A DNA stretch of 64,000 nt from an uncultured Winogradskyella sp. (lineage in GTDB: Bacteria; Bacteroidota; Bacteroidia; Flavobacteriales; Flavobacteriaceae): positions 186,001 through 250,000 of the forward strand of contig NZ_CANMIW010000004.1 of NCBI RefSeq assembly GCF_947498005.1. The letters are read 5' to 3'. The first letter of the stretch is position 1; every line of letters begins with the position of its first letter. A model generated the notes under the pieces. It worked only from the letters and a program-made list of their open reading frames with translations, was not told where the DNA came from and did not search any database. The position numbers were made by a program, and so were the translations under genes. Positions 1 to 8,145 of this stretch are shown here, piece after piece.

Positions 1-1
1 A

Positions 2-1129
2 TCCATTATACCTTGTTTGTCTGCAATAAAGCATTATGTAGAACAGTCCGATTTTAAAAATAAGGCTGATATAGCAGGAAAGATTAAAAAGTGGTATTGG
101 TCGTCTATATTTTTAACGCGCTATTCGAGTTCTGTAGAAACCACGTCAACAAAAGATTATTTAGATTTAAAAAAGTGGTTTGATAATGATGCCTTAGAGA
201 TAGATTGCGTATCTGAGTTTATAGGGACTTATAAATCATTAGACTTACATAAGGAAGTTAATAGTGGTTCTGCAATTTATAAGGCTATTTTTAATTTATA
301 TATTTTAAACGAAGCTAGAGATTGGGATTCGTCAGAATTGCCAGAATACGAAGACTTAGACGACCACCATATTGTGCCTAAAAGTTGGGGTAAAAAAATG
401 GGGATTAGTAAAGAAATTAATACCATTTTAAACAGAACACCTTTATCTGGAAATACCAACCGAAACATTATAAAAGATAATCTGCCAAACGTGTATATTA
501 AAAACATGTTAGCACATAATGATGAGGCTACTGTTTACAGAGTTTTAAAATCACATCTTATTAGTAGAAAGGCCGTAGATATTTTATTACGAGATAATTT
601 TTCTGTTGAAGATTATAACGATTTTATTAATGAACGTAAAGACACTATAATTAACACTATTTATAAAACGGTTATTGATGATTCGGTAGAATTACCAGAA
701 GATTTAGGTAAACTAAACACTTCTATTGAACACATAGAATTGTATTTAAGAGGTTTAATCATTGATAGATTACAGCTAAACTCTAGAAATGATATAAAGG
801 AACAAATACCACCTAATATATACGATAAGTTTACGCAAAAATTAAATAGAGAACGCAAGCGTAATCCGTCTCTAGTTAGTGACAATATTGAAGATGTTAA
901 TTATTGGATGCAGTTTTCAGACTTACAAGAATTGCTTCAAATTATTAATGCTAAAACACATTGGCATCTTTTCGAAACAACATTTGGTTCTAAAGATAAA
1001 CTTACCACAGAGTTCAATGATATGGCAAATCTTAGGAATGCATTAAGACATTCTAGGGAAGTTGATACTATAGTTAGAATGAAAGGAGAAGCCTCAATAC
1101 TTTGGTTAAAACAACAATTGAAAATATAA
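2..1129 (+). CDS. DUF262/HNH nuclease-family protein with HEPN-like C-terminus (5' partial)
   Basis: The reading frame is open to the left edge, so the N-terminal DUF262 (ParB/GmrS-like NTPase) part lies outside the window; a TTG at 17 is only the first possible start inside it. Counting from that TTG, residues 25-60 carry the WYWSSIFLTRYSS region typical of DUF262 proteins. Residues 117-148 form an HNH-like nuclease core (HHIVP, then Asn139 and Asn146/148). The last 70 residues resemble a Swt1-type HEPN domain with an RNALRH motif (R340-N341...H345), the Rx4H signature of HEPN ribonucleases. It ends three bases before hsdR, so both are probably co-transcribed in a restriction/defence operon. 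Family assignment is firm for DUF262/HNH; the HEPN call is inference from motif and position. Confidence 0.75.
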   Translation, partial: SIIPCLSAIKHYVEQSDFKNKADIAGKIKKWYWSSIFLTRYSSSVETTSTKDYLDLKKWFDNDALEIDCVSEFIGTYKSLDLHKEVNSGSAIYKAIFNLYILNEARDWDSSELPEYEDLDDHHIVPKSWGKKMGISKEINTILNRTPLSGNTNRNIIKDNLPNVYIKNMLAHNDEATVYRVLKSHLISRKAVDILLRDNFSVEDYNDFINERKDTIINTIYKTVIDDSVELPEDLGKLNTSIEHIELYLRGLIIDRLQLNSRNDIKEQIPPNIYDKFTQKLNRERKRNPSLVSDNIEDVNYWMQFSDLQELLQIINAKTHWHLFETTFGSKDKLTTEFNDMANLRNALRHSREVDTIVRMKGEASILWLKQQLKI

Positions 1130-1132
1130 AGT

Positions 1133-4100
1133 ATGCTTAACGAAGACAAAATAGAACAAGCCTTTATAGACCAATTAGTAGGTCAAGGGTACACGTATTA
1201 TTATGGTCCAGATATTGCACCGTATAGCGATAATCCACAACGAGAAGGTTTTGAGTCTGTATTGTTAGAGCAACAATTAAAAAATGCGTTACAACTATTA
1301 AATCCAGACGTTCCAGAATCGGCACGCGTAGAAGCTTACAATAAGATTGTTAATCTAGGGACACAAGACCTTATGGAAAACAACGAGCGTTTCCATACTT
1401 TGTTAACCAATGGTGTTACCGTTGAGTATCACAAAGAAGGTAGAACCAAAGGCATTAATGTAAAATTATTAGACGTGGCTCAGCCACAAAACAACCAATT
1501 TTGGGTTGTCAATCAATTAGTGGTAAAAGAAAATAATAATGAGAAACGTTTTGATGTAGTCGTCTACATTAACGGTTTGCCATTGGTATTTGTAGAGCTT
1601 AAAAACGCCACAGACGAGAACGCAACGGTTAAAAAAGCCTACACGCAAATACAAAACTATAAAACCGCTGTACCAAGCATTTTTTATTACAATAGCATTT
1701 GTGTAATTAGCGATGGTATAGACGCTAAAACCTCTAGTGTGTCGGCACCTTTTTCTCGATTTTTATCTTGGAAAGCACCAATTAAAGCAGACAACGACCC
1801 AAGAACAGAATTACAAATTCTAACCGAGTTCATGCTTAACAAAAAAACGTTGGTAGAGTTAATTCGCTACTGTACGGTTTTTGAGCAAGAAGAAAAAAAG
1901 GATGAGAAGACAGGTTTAATTTTTCAAGTAAAAATTAAAAAAGTCGCTGCGTATCATCAATATTACGCGGTACAAAAAGCAGTCACACAAACTATACGTG
2001 CTACAAATAGTAAAGAAGGTGACCGTAAAGTTGGTGTGGTTTGGCATACCCAAGGTTCTGGTAAGTCCTTATCTATGGTGTTTTACTCAGGACAAATAGT
2101 AACGCATCCACAAATGGAAAACCCAACTATTGTGGTGCTAACAGATAGAAACGATTTAGACGACCAACTCTTTGCTACCTTTGGGAATTGTAAAGAATTA
2201 CTAAGGCAAACACCAGTACAAGCACAAAGCAGAGACCACATTAAAGAACTATTAAATGTGTCTGGTGGAGGCGTAATATTTACAACCATTCAAAAATTCT
2301 CACCAGAAGAAGGTAATGTGTTTGATACATTATCTGAACGAACAAATATTGTAGTAGTTGCAGATGAAGCACACCGCAGTCAGTACGGTTTTAAAGCACG
2401 CGTAGTAGATGTAGAAGAAGGTTCGGAAATTAGATACGGAAATGCTAAGTATTTACGCGATGCCTTACCTAATGCTTCGTATATAGGTTTTACAGGAACA
2501 CCCATTGAAAAAGAAGACAAATCTACACCAGCCGTTTTTGGAGAGTACATAGATGTATACGATATTAAACAAGCGGTAGATGATGGCGCAACGGTGCCTA
2601 TTAGTTATGAATCACGTTTGGTAAAAATTAAATTAAACGAAGAAGTTACCAAATCTATAGATGCACAAATAGATGCTATTGAAGGCGCAAGCGAAGAGCA
2701 AATAGAAAAAGCAAAAACTAAAAGTGCAGCTATAGAAAAAATTATAGGTAAAGCCGATAGATTAAAAGACATTGCTACAGACTTAGTGTCGCATTTTGAA
2801 GCACGACAACAAGTGTTTGAAGGTAAAGCGATGATTGTGAGTATGAGTCGTAAAATTTGCGCCAAACTCTATAATGAGATTATTGCTTTACGTCCAGATT
2901 GGCATCACGACGATTTAGATAAAGGCGCTATAAAAGTCATTATGACAAGTACCAGTGATGATGAAGCCATTTTACAACCACATCACACTACAAAAGCACA
3001 ACGAAAAGTGTTAGCAGCACGTATAAAAGACCCAAACGACCCATTACAGATGGTAATTGTAAGAGACATGTGGCTCACAGGTTTTGATGCACCAAACTTA
3101 CATACCATGTATATAGATAAAAAGATGCAAGGTGCTAATTTAATGCAAGCCATTGCACGTGTAAATCGTGTCTATAAAGACAAACCAGGCGGATTAATAG
3201 TCGATTATATTGGTATAGGTCAAGATTTACGTAATGCTATGGCAACCTATTTGCAAAGTGGAGGCGAAGGCACACCCATTGTAGATATTAAAGAAGCCAT
3301 TGCAGGCATGTTAGAAAAGTTTGAAGTCGTAGAACAAATTTTACATGGCTATGATTACCAATCTTATTTTAAAGCAGAAACGAATACCAAACTTCAAATT
3401 CTACTAGGCGCGCAAAACTTTGTATTGCAAACAGAAGATGTAAAAAACAGATTTATAAAAGAAGTGACGCTACTTTCTAAGTTGTTTGCAATGTCTATTC
3501 CTAGTCCGCAAGCAGATAACATTAAAGATGAGGTGGCATTTTTTCAAGCAGTAAAAGCACGTATTAATAAGTTTACAGGTAATAGCACAAAATCAGATTA
3601 TGAAGTAGAAACAGCAATCAAACAAATTGTAGATGATGCCTTATCTAGCGAAGGTGTTATAGATGTATTTGAAGCAGCAGGAATTAAAGCGCCATCTGTA
3701 GGCATCTTATCCGATGAGTTTTTACTAGAAGTAAAGAACATGCAACAAAAAAATGTGGCTTTTGAGTTACTTAAAAAGTTGTTAGCAGATGAGGTTCGTG
3801 TGCGTAAAACAAAGAACATAGCACAAGGTAAACGCTTTTCCGAAATGTTAGAGTCTGTAGTAAAACGTTATCATAACAATCAAATCGATTCAGCGCAAGT
3901 ACTAGCAGAGCTTTCGGCAATAGCTAAAGACATGCGTTTAGAAGATAAAAAGAGTGTGGATTTAGGATTAACTCCAGAAGAATATGCCTTCTATTCTGTG
4001 TTATCACAAAATGAATCCACAAGCTTTTTAGACGATGATAAAATGAAAGACTTAATTCATACCATTGTTGATGTGGTTAGAAACAATGCCACTGTAGATT

Positions 4101-4252
4101 GGAGTAAACGTGATGATGTTAGAGCCAAATTAAGGTTAACAGTAAAAAAGATATTAATGCGTTATGGCTATCCGCCAGATGTTGCAAAAATGGAAGCCGA
4201 TAAGGTGTTGGCACAGAGTGAAAACTTAGCTGCTTTTTTTGCGAAAGAGTAA
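1133..4252 (+). CDS. hsdR: Type I restriction enzyme R subunit (HsdR)
   Basis: This is the motor and nuclease subunit of a type I restriction-modification complex, which translocates and cleaves DNA unmodified at the site read by HsdS. Length (1039 aa) is normal. Residues 141-157 hold the PD-ExK nuclease core (D141, then VELK at 154-157). Superfamily 2 helicase motifs follow: Walker A HTQGSGKS (305-312), DEAH box (411-414), motif III GFTGTP (452-457) and motif VI QAIARVNR (672-679). The C-terminal helical part contacts HsdM. It begins three bases after the DUF262/HNH gene. hsdM and hsdS are not in the window and, if present, lie to the left. All catalytic motifs look intact, so the subunit should be functional if its partners exist. 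Confidence 0.96.
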   Translation: MLNEDKIEQAFIDQLVGQGYTYYYGPDIAPYSDNPQREGFESVLLEQQLKNALQLLNPDVPESARVEAYNKIVNLGTQDLMENNERFHTLLTNGVTVEYHKEGRTKGINVKLLDVAQPQNNQFWVVNQLVVKENNNEKRFDVVVYINGLPLVFVELKNATDENATVKKAYTQIQNYKTAVPSIFYYNSICVISDGIDAKTSSVSAPFSRFLSWKAPIKADNDPRTELQILTEFMLNKKTLVELIRYCTVFEQEEKKDEKTGLIFQVKIKKVAAYHQYYAVQKAVTQTIRATNSKEGDRKVGVVWHTQGSGKSLSMVFYSGQIVTHPQMENPTIVVLTDRNDLDDQLFATFGNCKELLRQTPVQAQSRDHIKELLNVSGGGVIFTTIQKFSPEEGNVFDTLSERTNIVVVADEAHRSQYGFKARVVDVEEGSEIRYGNAKYLRDALPNASYIGFTGTPIEKEDKSTPAVFGEYIDVYDIKQAVDDGATVPISYESRLVKIKLNEEVTKSIDAQIDAIEGASEEQIEKAKTKSAAIEKIIGKADRLKDIATDLVSHFEARQQVFEGKAMIVSMSRKICAKLYNEIIALRPDWHHDDLDKGAIKVIMTSTSDDEAILQPHHTTKAQRKVLAARIKDPNDPLQMVIVRDMWLTGFDAPNLHTMYIDKKMQGANLMQAIARVNRVYKDKPGGLIVDYIGIGQDLRNAMATYLQSGGEGTPIVDIKEAIAGMLEKFEVVEQILHGYDYQSYFKAETNTKLQILLGAQNFVLQTEDVKNRFIKEVTLLSKLFAMSIPSPQADNIKDEVAFFQAVKARINKFTGNSTKSDYEVETAIKQIVDDALSSEGVIDVFEAAGIKAPSVGILSDEFLLEVKNMQQKNVAFELLKKLLADEVRVRKTKNIAQGKRFSEMLESVVKRYHNNQIDSAQVLAELSAIAKDMRLEDKKSVDLGLTPEEYAFYSVLSQNESTSFLDDDKMKDLIHTIVDVVRNNATVDWSKRDDVRAKLRLTVKKILMRYGYPPDVAKMEADKVLAQSENLAAFFAKE

Positions 4253-4415
4253 TAAGTGAAATTTTGATGTAAGTTGATGCTGTTTTGACTGAAGTAGCAT
4301 AGGCTTGTACTTCAATATTGCGATATACATTAGTAAAAGTCAACAATGCTAGCGCATTACTTTTGCCTTTTTTTATGCTTATGCACTTTGAAGCACACTT
4401 CAGTACAACACATAA

Positions 4416-4447
4416 AAAAAGTCCAGTACTGTTGTACTAGACTTTTT
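4416..4447. terminator. Bidirectional rho-independent terminator
   Basis: Two 14-base arms (4416-4429 and 4434-4447) pair with one mismatch around a TGTT loop and are flanked by A-runs on one side and T-runs on the other. It sits between the end of hsdR and the 3' end of the minus-strand tRNA-Met, so it can end both transcripts. Confidence 0.85.
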
Positions 4448-4453
4448 CTGATG

Positions 4454-4527
4454 TAGCGAGAACGAGATTTGAACTCGTGACCTCTGGGTTATGAATCCAA
4501 CGCTCTAACCAACTGAGCTACCTCGCC
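4454..4527 (-). tRNA. tRNA-Met (anticodon CAT)
   Basis: Read on the minus strand the 74 bases fold as a cloverleaf: acceptor GGCGAGG pairs with TCTCGCT (G-U closing pairs), D-stem GCTC/GAGC, anticodon loop TTCATAA, T-arm ACGAG-TTCAAAT-CTCGT and discriminator A. The anticodon is CAT; elongator Met is most likely, though Ile(CAT) cannot be excluded by eye. The 31-39 pair of the anticodon stem is A-C. No CCA is encoded at the 3' end. A terminator follows seven bases downstream. Confidence 0.93.
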
Positions 4528-4591
4528 ATATCAATTACACTATATTAGGATTTACATTTTTAGAATTAATACCTGTGCGTAATTGCGGCTG

Positions 4592-4621
4592 CAAATATAA
4601 AAACAAATTCTTCTATAGCAA
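4592..4621 (-). promoter_or_regulatory. Bacteroidota promoter for tRNA-Met
   Basis: On the minus strand a TTG and a TATATTTG are separated by exactly 19 bases, matching the Bacteroidota primary sigma consensus (TTG-N19-TAnnTTTG). The predicted start lies about 55-60 bases before the mature tRNA 5' end, leaving a leader to be trimmed by RNase P. Confidence 0.7.
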
Positions 4622-4709
4622 ACAATAAAAACTAAAAAAAATAATTATTAATTTAAACCTTAAGAATCCATCATAAATTGTATATATTGAGCACATAATA
4701 TTAGCATGT

Positions 4710-5102
4710 ATGGACGATAAAGAAAAATATGAAATGGAGTTTGTGATTCAAGCATCACCAGCTTTACTATATACTTATATATCAACACCTTCTGGCTTGT
4801 CAGAATGGTTTGCAGATAACGTTAATTCTCGTGGAGAGTTTTTTACTTTTATATGGGATGGATCTGAGGAGCAAGCCAAATTATTAAGTAAAAAAAGTGG
4901 CGAACGCATTAAGTTTCGTTGGGTAGAGGATGATGAAGACGGGCTACCTTACTATTTTGAAATCCGTATTCAAGTAGATGAAATTACAAAAGATGTGTCG
5001 TTGATGATTACAGATTTTGCTGAAGATGATGAAATAGAAGAAGGAAAAATGCTTTGGACCAACCAAATAGGAAGTCTGAAACAAGTTTTAGGCTCTAGAT
5101 AG
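4710..5102 (+). CDS. START-like / SRPBCC-fold protein
   Basis: A 130-aa soluble protein of the START/SRPBCC ligand-binding fold common in Flavobacteriales. The N-terminal part (EFVIQASPALLYTYISTP, residues 10-27) is the first strand and helix of the fold, followed by LSEWFADNV, a hallmark of AHSA1/START-like members. The C-terminal helix is QIGSLKQVLGS. It has no signal peptide and is acidic. The ligand is unknown. It is followed by its own hairpin terminator and is probably monocistronic. The ATG at 4710 is chosen because it starts the fold without a spare leader. Confidence 0.8.
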   Translation: MDDKEKYEMEFVIQASPALLYTYISTPSGLSEWFADNVNSRGEFFTFIWDGSEEQAKLLSKKSGERIKFRWVEDDEDGLPYYFEIRIQVDEITKDVSLMITDFAEDDEIEEGKMLWTNQIGSLKQVLGSR

Positions 5103-5132
5103 CCAGTAAATAACTTATCTAATATATATTTG

Positions 5133-5168
5133 TCTCGATTTAATTTAAACCTAAATCGAGATTTTTTT
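5133..5168 (+). terminator. Terminator hairpin abutting the next start codon
   Basis: Perfect 10-base arms (5133-5142 TCTCGATTTA and 5152-5161) around a 9-base loop are followed by seven Ts (5162-5168). The ATG of the aminotransferase gene begins at 5169, directly after the T-run, so the terminator occupies the place of a ribosome binding site. Confidence 0.85.
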
Positions 5169-6020
5169 ATGGTAAATTTTAATGGTTCATTGCTATCAAT
5201 TGCAGATTCTAAACTTACAGTAAACAATAGAGGTTACAAATATGGTGATGCCTTATTTGAAACCTTAAAAGTGGTTAATGGTAAAATATTGTTTTGGGAG
5301 GATCACTACTTCAGGTTAATGGCATCTATGCGTATTTTGAGAATGGATATTCCTATGAACTTTACTATGGAGTTTCTAGAAGCTGAAATCTTAAAAACAT
5401 TAGAGGCAAACAACTTATTACAAGCCTCTGCTCGTGTAAGACTAAATGTAGATAGAGGTGAAGGTGGTAAATATACACCAGCCTCCAATGCCAAAGTCGG
5501 TTATAATATAAGTGTAGAAGCACATGATAATCCATTCTACACTATTGATCCACAAACATCATATATTGTTGATTTATACAAGGACTATTTTGTGGCACCA
5601 GGTTTATTATCGGGTTTAAAATCTAATAATAAAGCAATACAAGTAATAGGAAGTATTTATGCAAAAGAAAATGATTTTGATAACTGCTTAGTTCTAAATA
5701 CCAATAAAAGTGTTATTGAAGCCTTAAACGGAAATTTATTTTTAGTAAAAGGGACGCATATAAAAACACCACCATTAGAAGATGGTTGTTTAAAAGGTAT
5801 AATGCGAAAGCAAATATTAGAATTGTTATCTAAGGATCTTAATGTTACTGCTGAGGAAGCATCAATAAGTCCGTTCGAACTTCAAAAAGCGGATGAATTA
5901 TTTGTAACAAACGTTATAAAAGGAATTATGCCTATTACTAAATACCGTAAAAAAGAATTTAAAAATGATTTTGCGCAAAGCCTAATAACAAAGCTAAACG
6001 CTAAGTTGAGGTTAGTTTAG
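5169..6020 (+). CDS. Class IV aminotransferase (PLP-dependent; BCAT / aminodeoxychorismate lyase-like)
   Basis: A fold-type IV PLP enzyme of 283 aa, the length of aminodeoxychorismate lyase and D-amino-acid transaminases. The early signature NRGYKYGDALFET contributes active-site residues. GLKSNNK in mid-protein carries the likely Schiff-base lysine, and VIEALNGNLFLVKG matches the PLP-phosphate-binding loop (usually TEGSxSNIF). Substrate cannot be decided from sequence: 4-amino-4-deoxychorismate (folate synthesis) or a branched-chain amino acid. The open frame extends back to a TTG at 5130, but those codons are the upstream terminator hairpin, so I take the ATG at 5169. Its stop overlaps the convergent YqgE gene by four bases. 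Confidence 0.85.
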   Translation: MVNFNGSLLSIADSKLTVNNRGYKYGDALFETLKVVNGKILFWEDHYFRLMASMRILRMDIPMNFTMEFLEAEILKTLEANNLLQASARVRLNVDRGEGGKYTPASNAKVGYNISVEAHDNPFYTIDPQTSYIVDLYKDYFVAPGLLSGLKSNNKAIQVIGSIYAKENDFDNCLVLNTNKSVIEALNGNLFLVKGTHIKTPPLEDGCLKGIMRKQILELLSKDLNVTAEEASISPFELQKADELFVTNVIKGIMPITKYRKKEFKNDFAQSLITKLNAKLRLV

Positions 6021-6571
6021 TTATAACTCGGATTTTCGGGAGCATTAGACCAAATGCTATAGTCGCCACCGAGTTCTAACATTTTGTCACGCCAAAAGGA
6101 GTTGCAAGATTTAGAGATGATATCATTATTATATACATTCTCTGATATGAGCCAAGCATTAGATTTAAGTTCATTATCTAATTGTTGTTCATCCCAACCA
6201 GAATACCCTAAAAAGAAGCGTATATCTGATGAAGAAATTTTGCCATTATTGATTAGGTCAATAACTACAGCGAAGTCGCCTCCCCAAAATATACCATTTG
6301 ATATTTCTACACTATTAGGAATAAGGTCTGGAGATTTATGAATAAAATAGAGATTATCCTGTTCTACAGGACCACCATTATAAACTGGGAATTCAGATTC
6401 TGTACCTTCAATAAGATCTTTAAGATTGTACTCTAAAGGTTTATTTAAAATAAAGCCAACTGAACCCAGTGCGTTATGATCTGCTAACAGAATCACCGCA
6501 CGATTAAATGAAATATCTCCGATAATGGATGGTTCAGCAATTAATAAATTGCCTTTTTCGGGTTTGCTCAT
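6017..6571 (-). CDS. YqgE/AlgH family protein
   Basis: 184 aa, normal for the family. Diagnostic segments are KGNLLIAEPSI at the N-terminus, ILNKPLEYNLKDL near residue 45, YNGGPVEQDNLYFIH and GYSGWDEQQLDNEL. YqgE/AlgH proteins are cytosolic. AlgH was first linked to alginate regulation in Pseudomonas, but the biochemical role is unknown. It is monocistronic, and its stop codon overlaps that of the convergent aminotransferase gene. Confidence 0.92.
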   Translation of the reverse strand: MSKPEKGNLLIAEPSIIGDISFNRAVILLADHNALGSVGFILNKPLEYNLKDLIEGTESEFPVYNGGPVEQDNLYFIHKSPDLIPNSVEISNGIFWGGDFAVVIDLINNGKISSSDIRFFLGYSGWDEQQLDNELKSNAWLISENVYNNDIISKSCNSFWRDKMLELGGDYSIWSNAPENPSYN

Positions 6572-6662
6572 TTTGGCTTTAACTAGTTTTGTAATCTATA
6601 ATTAGAACTAAATCTAGTTTTTTTTTGTAACATAAACAACTTTAACGCTTTAAAATTGGTAC

Positions 6663-6690
6663 AAAAAAAAGCCTGCTCATTGAGCAGGCT
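6663..6690 (-). terminator. Terminator of the HU gene
   Basis: A 10-base GC-rich inverted repeat (arms AGCCTGCTCA / TGAGCAGGCT with a minimal loop) is followed on the minus strand by a run of eight Ts. It lies 24 bases beyond the HU stop codon. Confidence 0.9.
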
Positions 6691-6713
6691 CTGTATTTTA
6701 AACTAAATATGTC

Positions 6714-6986
6714 TTAGTTTACAGCGCTACTTAAGTCAGAACCTGCCTTAAATTTCACTACGTTTTTAGCTTTAATTTTGATAGTTTTACCTGTTTGTGG
6801 GTTTCTTCCATCTCTTGCAGCTCTTTTAGAAACTGACCAAGAACCAAATCCTACTAAAGATACTCTGTTCCCTTTTTGTAAAGAACCTTCGATATCAACT
6901 AATAAAGAGTCTAATGCTTTCTTTGCTGCTGCTTTAGTAATACCAGCATTCTCTGCCATTCCGTTGATTAAATCTGTTTTGTTCAT
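6714..6986 (-). CDS. HU-family nucleoid DNA-binding protein
   Basis: 90 aa, the standard HU length. The N-terminus MNKTDLINGMAENAGITK and the segment VSLVGFGSWSV are classical. The DNA-binding arm contains GRNPQTGKTIKI with the intercalating proline (RNPQTG). HU dimers bend and compact DNA and act in replication, repair and transcription. A strong terminator follows, and a roughly 200-base upstream spacer contains a direct repeat (7106-7136) that could be regulatory. Confidence 0.97.
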   Translation of the reverse strand: MNKTDLINGMAENAGITKAAAKKALDSLLVDIEGSLQKGNRVSLVGFGSWSVSKRAARDGRNPQTGKTIKIKAKNVVKFKAGSDLSSAVN

Positions 6987-7105
6987 AAAATTATAAATTT
7001 AAATTTGTTAAATAATTCGATTTTAAAATTAGTGTTGTTAAAATCCGTACACAAAATTATTAGGAATATTAAGCTACGCAAGGAATAGCAAGGGAAAAAC
7101 GGATT

Positions 7106-7136
7106 TTTGTTAATAACTTTGAACATTTGTTAATAA
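7106..7136. repeat. Direct repeat TTTGTTAATAA x2, 20-bp period
   Basis: The 11-base word TTTGTTAATAA occurs at 7106-7116 and 7126-7136, i.e. two helical turns apart, in the spacer between fmt and the HU gene. The spacing suggests two protein sites on the same DNA face. The binding protein is unknown. Confidence 0.4.
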
Positions 7137-7185
7137 AGACGATGCATTTTAACGATTTTTTCACAAATCCAATGTTTACAAGGGT

Positions 7186-8145
7186 TTACAGCATTTTTGC
7201 TGATGCTGAAAAACTGAACCCATTTAATAAAGATTTTACCTCCATTTTGCGTTTTCCTGGTAATTGAATTTCAAGAATATTTATGTAACCATCTTTACAT
7301 GATACCTTTAACTCGTCTTTTGTTGTTATTATTTTACCGACCTCAAAATTATGATGTTCTTCAATTTTTTCTACAGCATAAATTTTTACAGATAATGGTT
7401 TGTCTTCCGCATTATCCAAATTACACCAAGCTGTTGGAAAAGGGTTTAAACCTCTAATCTTATTATAAATAGTATCTAATGAAAGTGACCAATCTATTTT
7501 ACAGTTGTCACGGTTTAGTTTATAGGCTGTTTTTAAATCTTCGGTTTGTGGTTGTATGGTTGTTGTTACAGCATCATTTTCAATTTGATCTACTGTTTTT
7601 AGAACCAAATCACTACCTATTTTCATTAAATCATCATGCAATTCGCCAACGGTTGTTTTAGGTCCTATTAAGGCGTCTTCACTTTTTATAATAGCACCAG
7701 TGTCAATTTTTTCATCTATAAAGAATGTGGTTACACCAGTTTTGGTCTCGCCATTAATAATAGCCCAATGGATTGGTGCAGCACCTCTATACTGTGGTAA
7801 TAAAGAAGCGTGTAAATTAAAAGTACCAAACTCTGGCATTTGCCAAACTACTTTTGGTAGCATTCTAAAGGCTACAATAATTTGTAAATTGGCATTAAGC
7901 GCTGCCAATTCTTCAATAAAGGATTCAGATTTTAAATTTGTAGGTTGTAAGATATTTAGGTTTTGTACTAACGCAAATTCCTTTACAGCTGACGCTCTTA
8001 GCTTTTGCCCACGACCTGCAGGTCTGTCTGGTGCAGTAATTACGCCAACAACGTTATAATTATGGTCAATAAGTGCTTTTAAACTGGCCACGGCAAAATC
8101 TGGTGTGCCCATAAAAACAATGCGTAAGTCACGTTTTTTAATCAT
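7186..8145 (-). CDS. fmt: Methionyl-tRNA formyltransferase
   Basis: Transfers a formyl group from 10-formyltetrahydrofolate to initiator Met-tRNA. 319 aa, normal. N-terminal Rossmann-like domain starts IVFMGTPDFAVASL. The catalytic set N110, H112 (FNLHASLLPQYRG, 109-121) and D148 (EKIDTG) is present. The C-terminal OB-fold domain binds tRNA. Its ATG overlaps the recQ stop (ATGA), so it is translated from the recQ-fmt transcript. Confidence 0.97.
   Translation of the reverse strand: MIKKRDLRIVFMGTPDFAVASLKALIDHNYNVVGVITAPDRPAGRGQKLRASAVKEFALVQNLNILQPTNLKSESFIEELAALNANLQIIVAFRMLPKVVWQMPEFGTFNLHASLLPQYRGAAPIHWAIINGETKTGVTTFFIDEKIDTGAIIKSEDALIGPKTTVGELHDDLMKIGSDLVLKTVDQIENDAVTTTIQPQTEDLKTAYKLNRDNCKIDWSLSLDTIYNKIRGLNPFPTAWCNLDNAEDKPLSVKIYAVEKIEEHHNFEVGKIITTKDELKVSCKDGYINILEIQLPGKRKMEVKSLLNGFSFSASAKML

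Noticed and set aside
5130..5168. N-terminal extension of the aminotransferase from a TTG
   Set aside because: These codons are the terminator hairpin and T-run of the upstream gene; the family starts at the ATG at 5169.
7700..8059. 119-codon plus-strand frame opposite fmt
   Set aside because: It lies entirely within fmt on the other strand and its translation is low in recognisable motifs; fmt has all catalytic residues.
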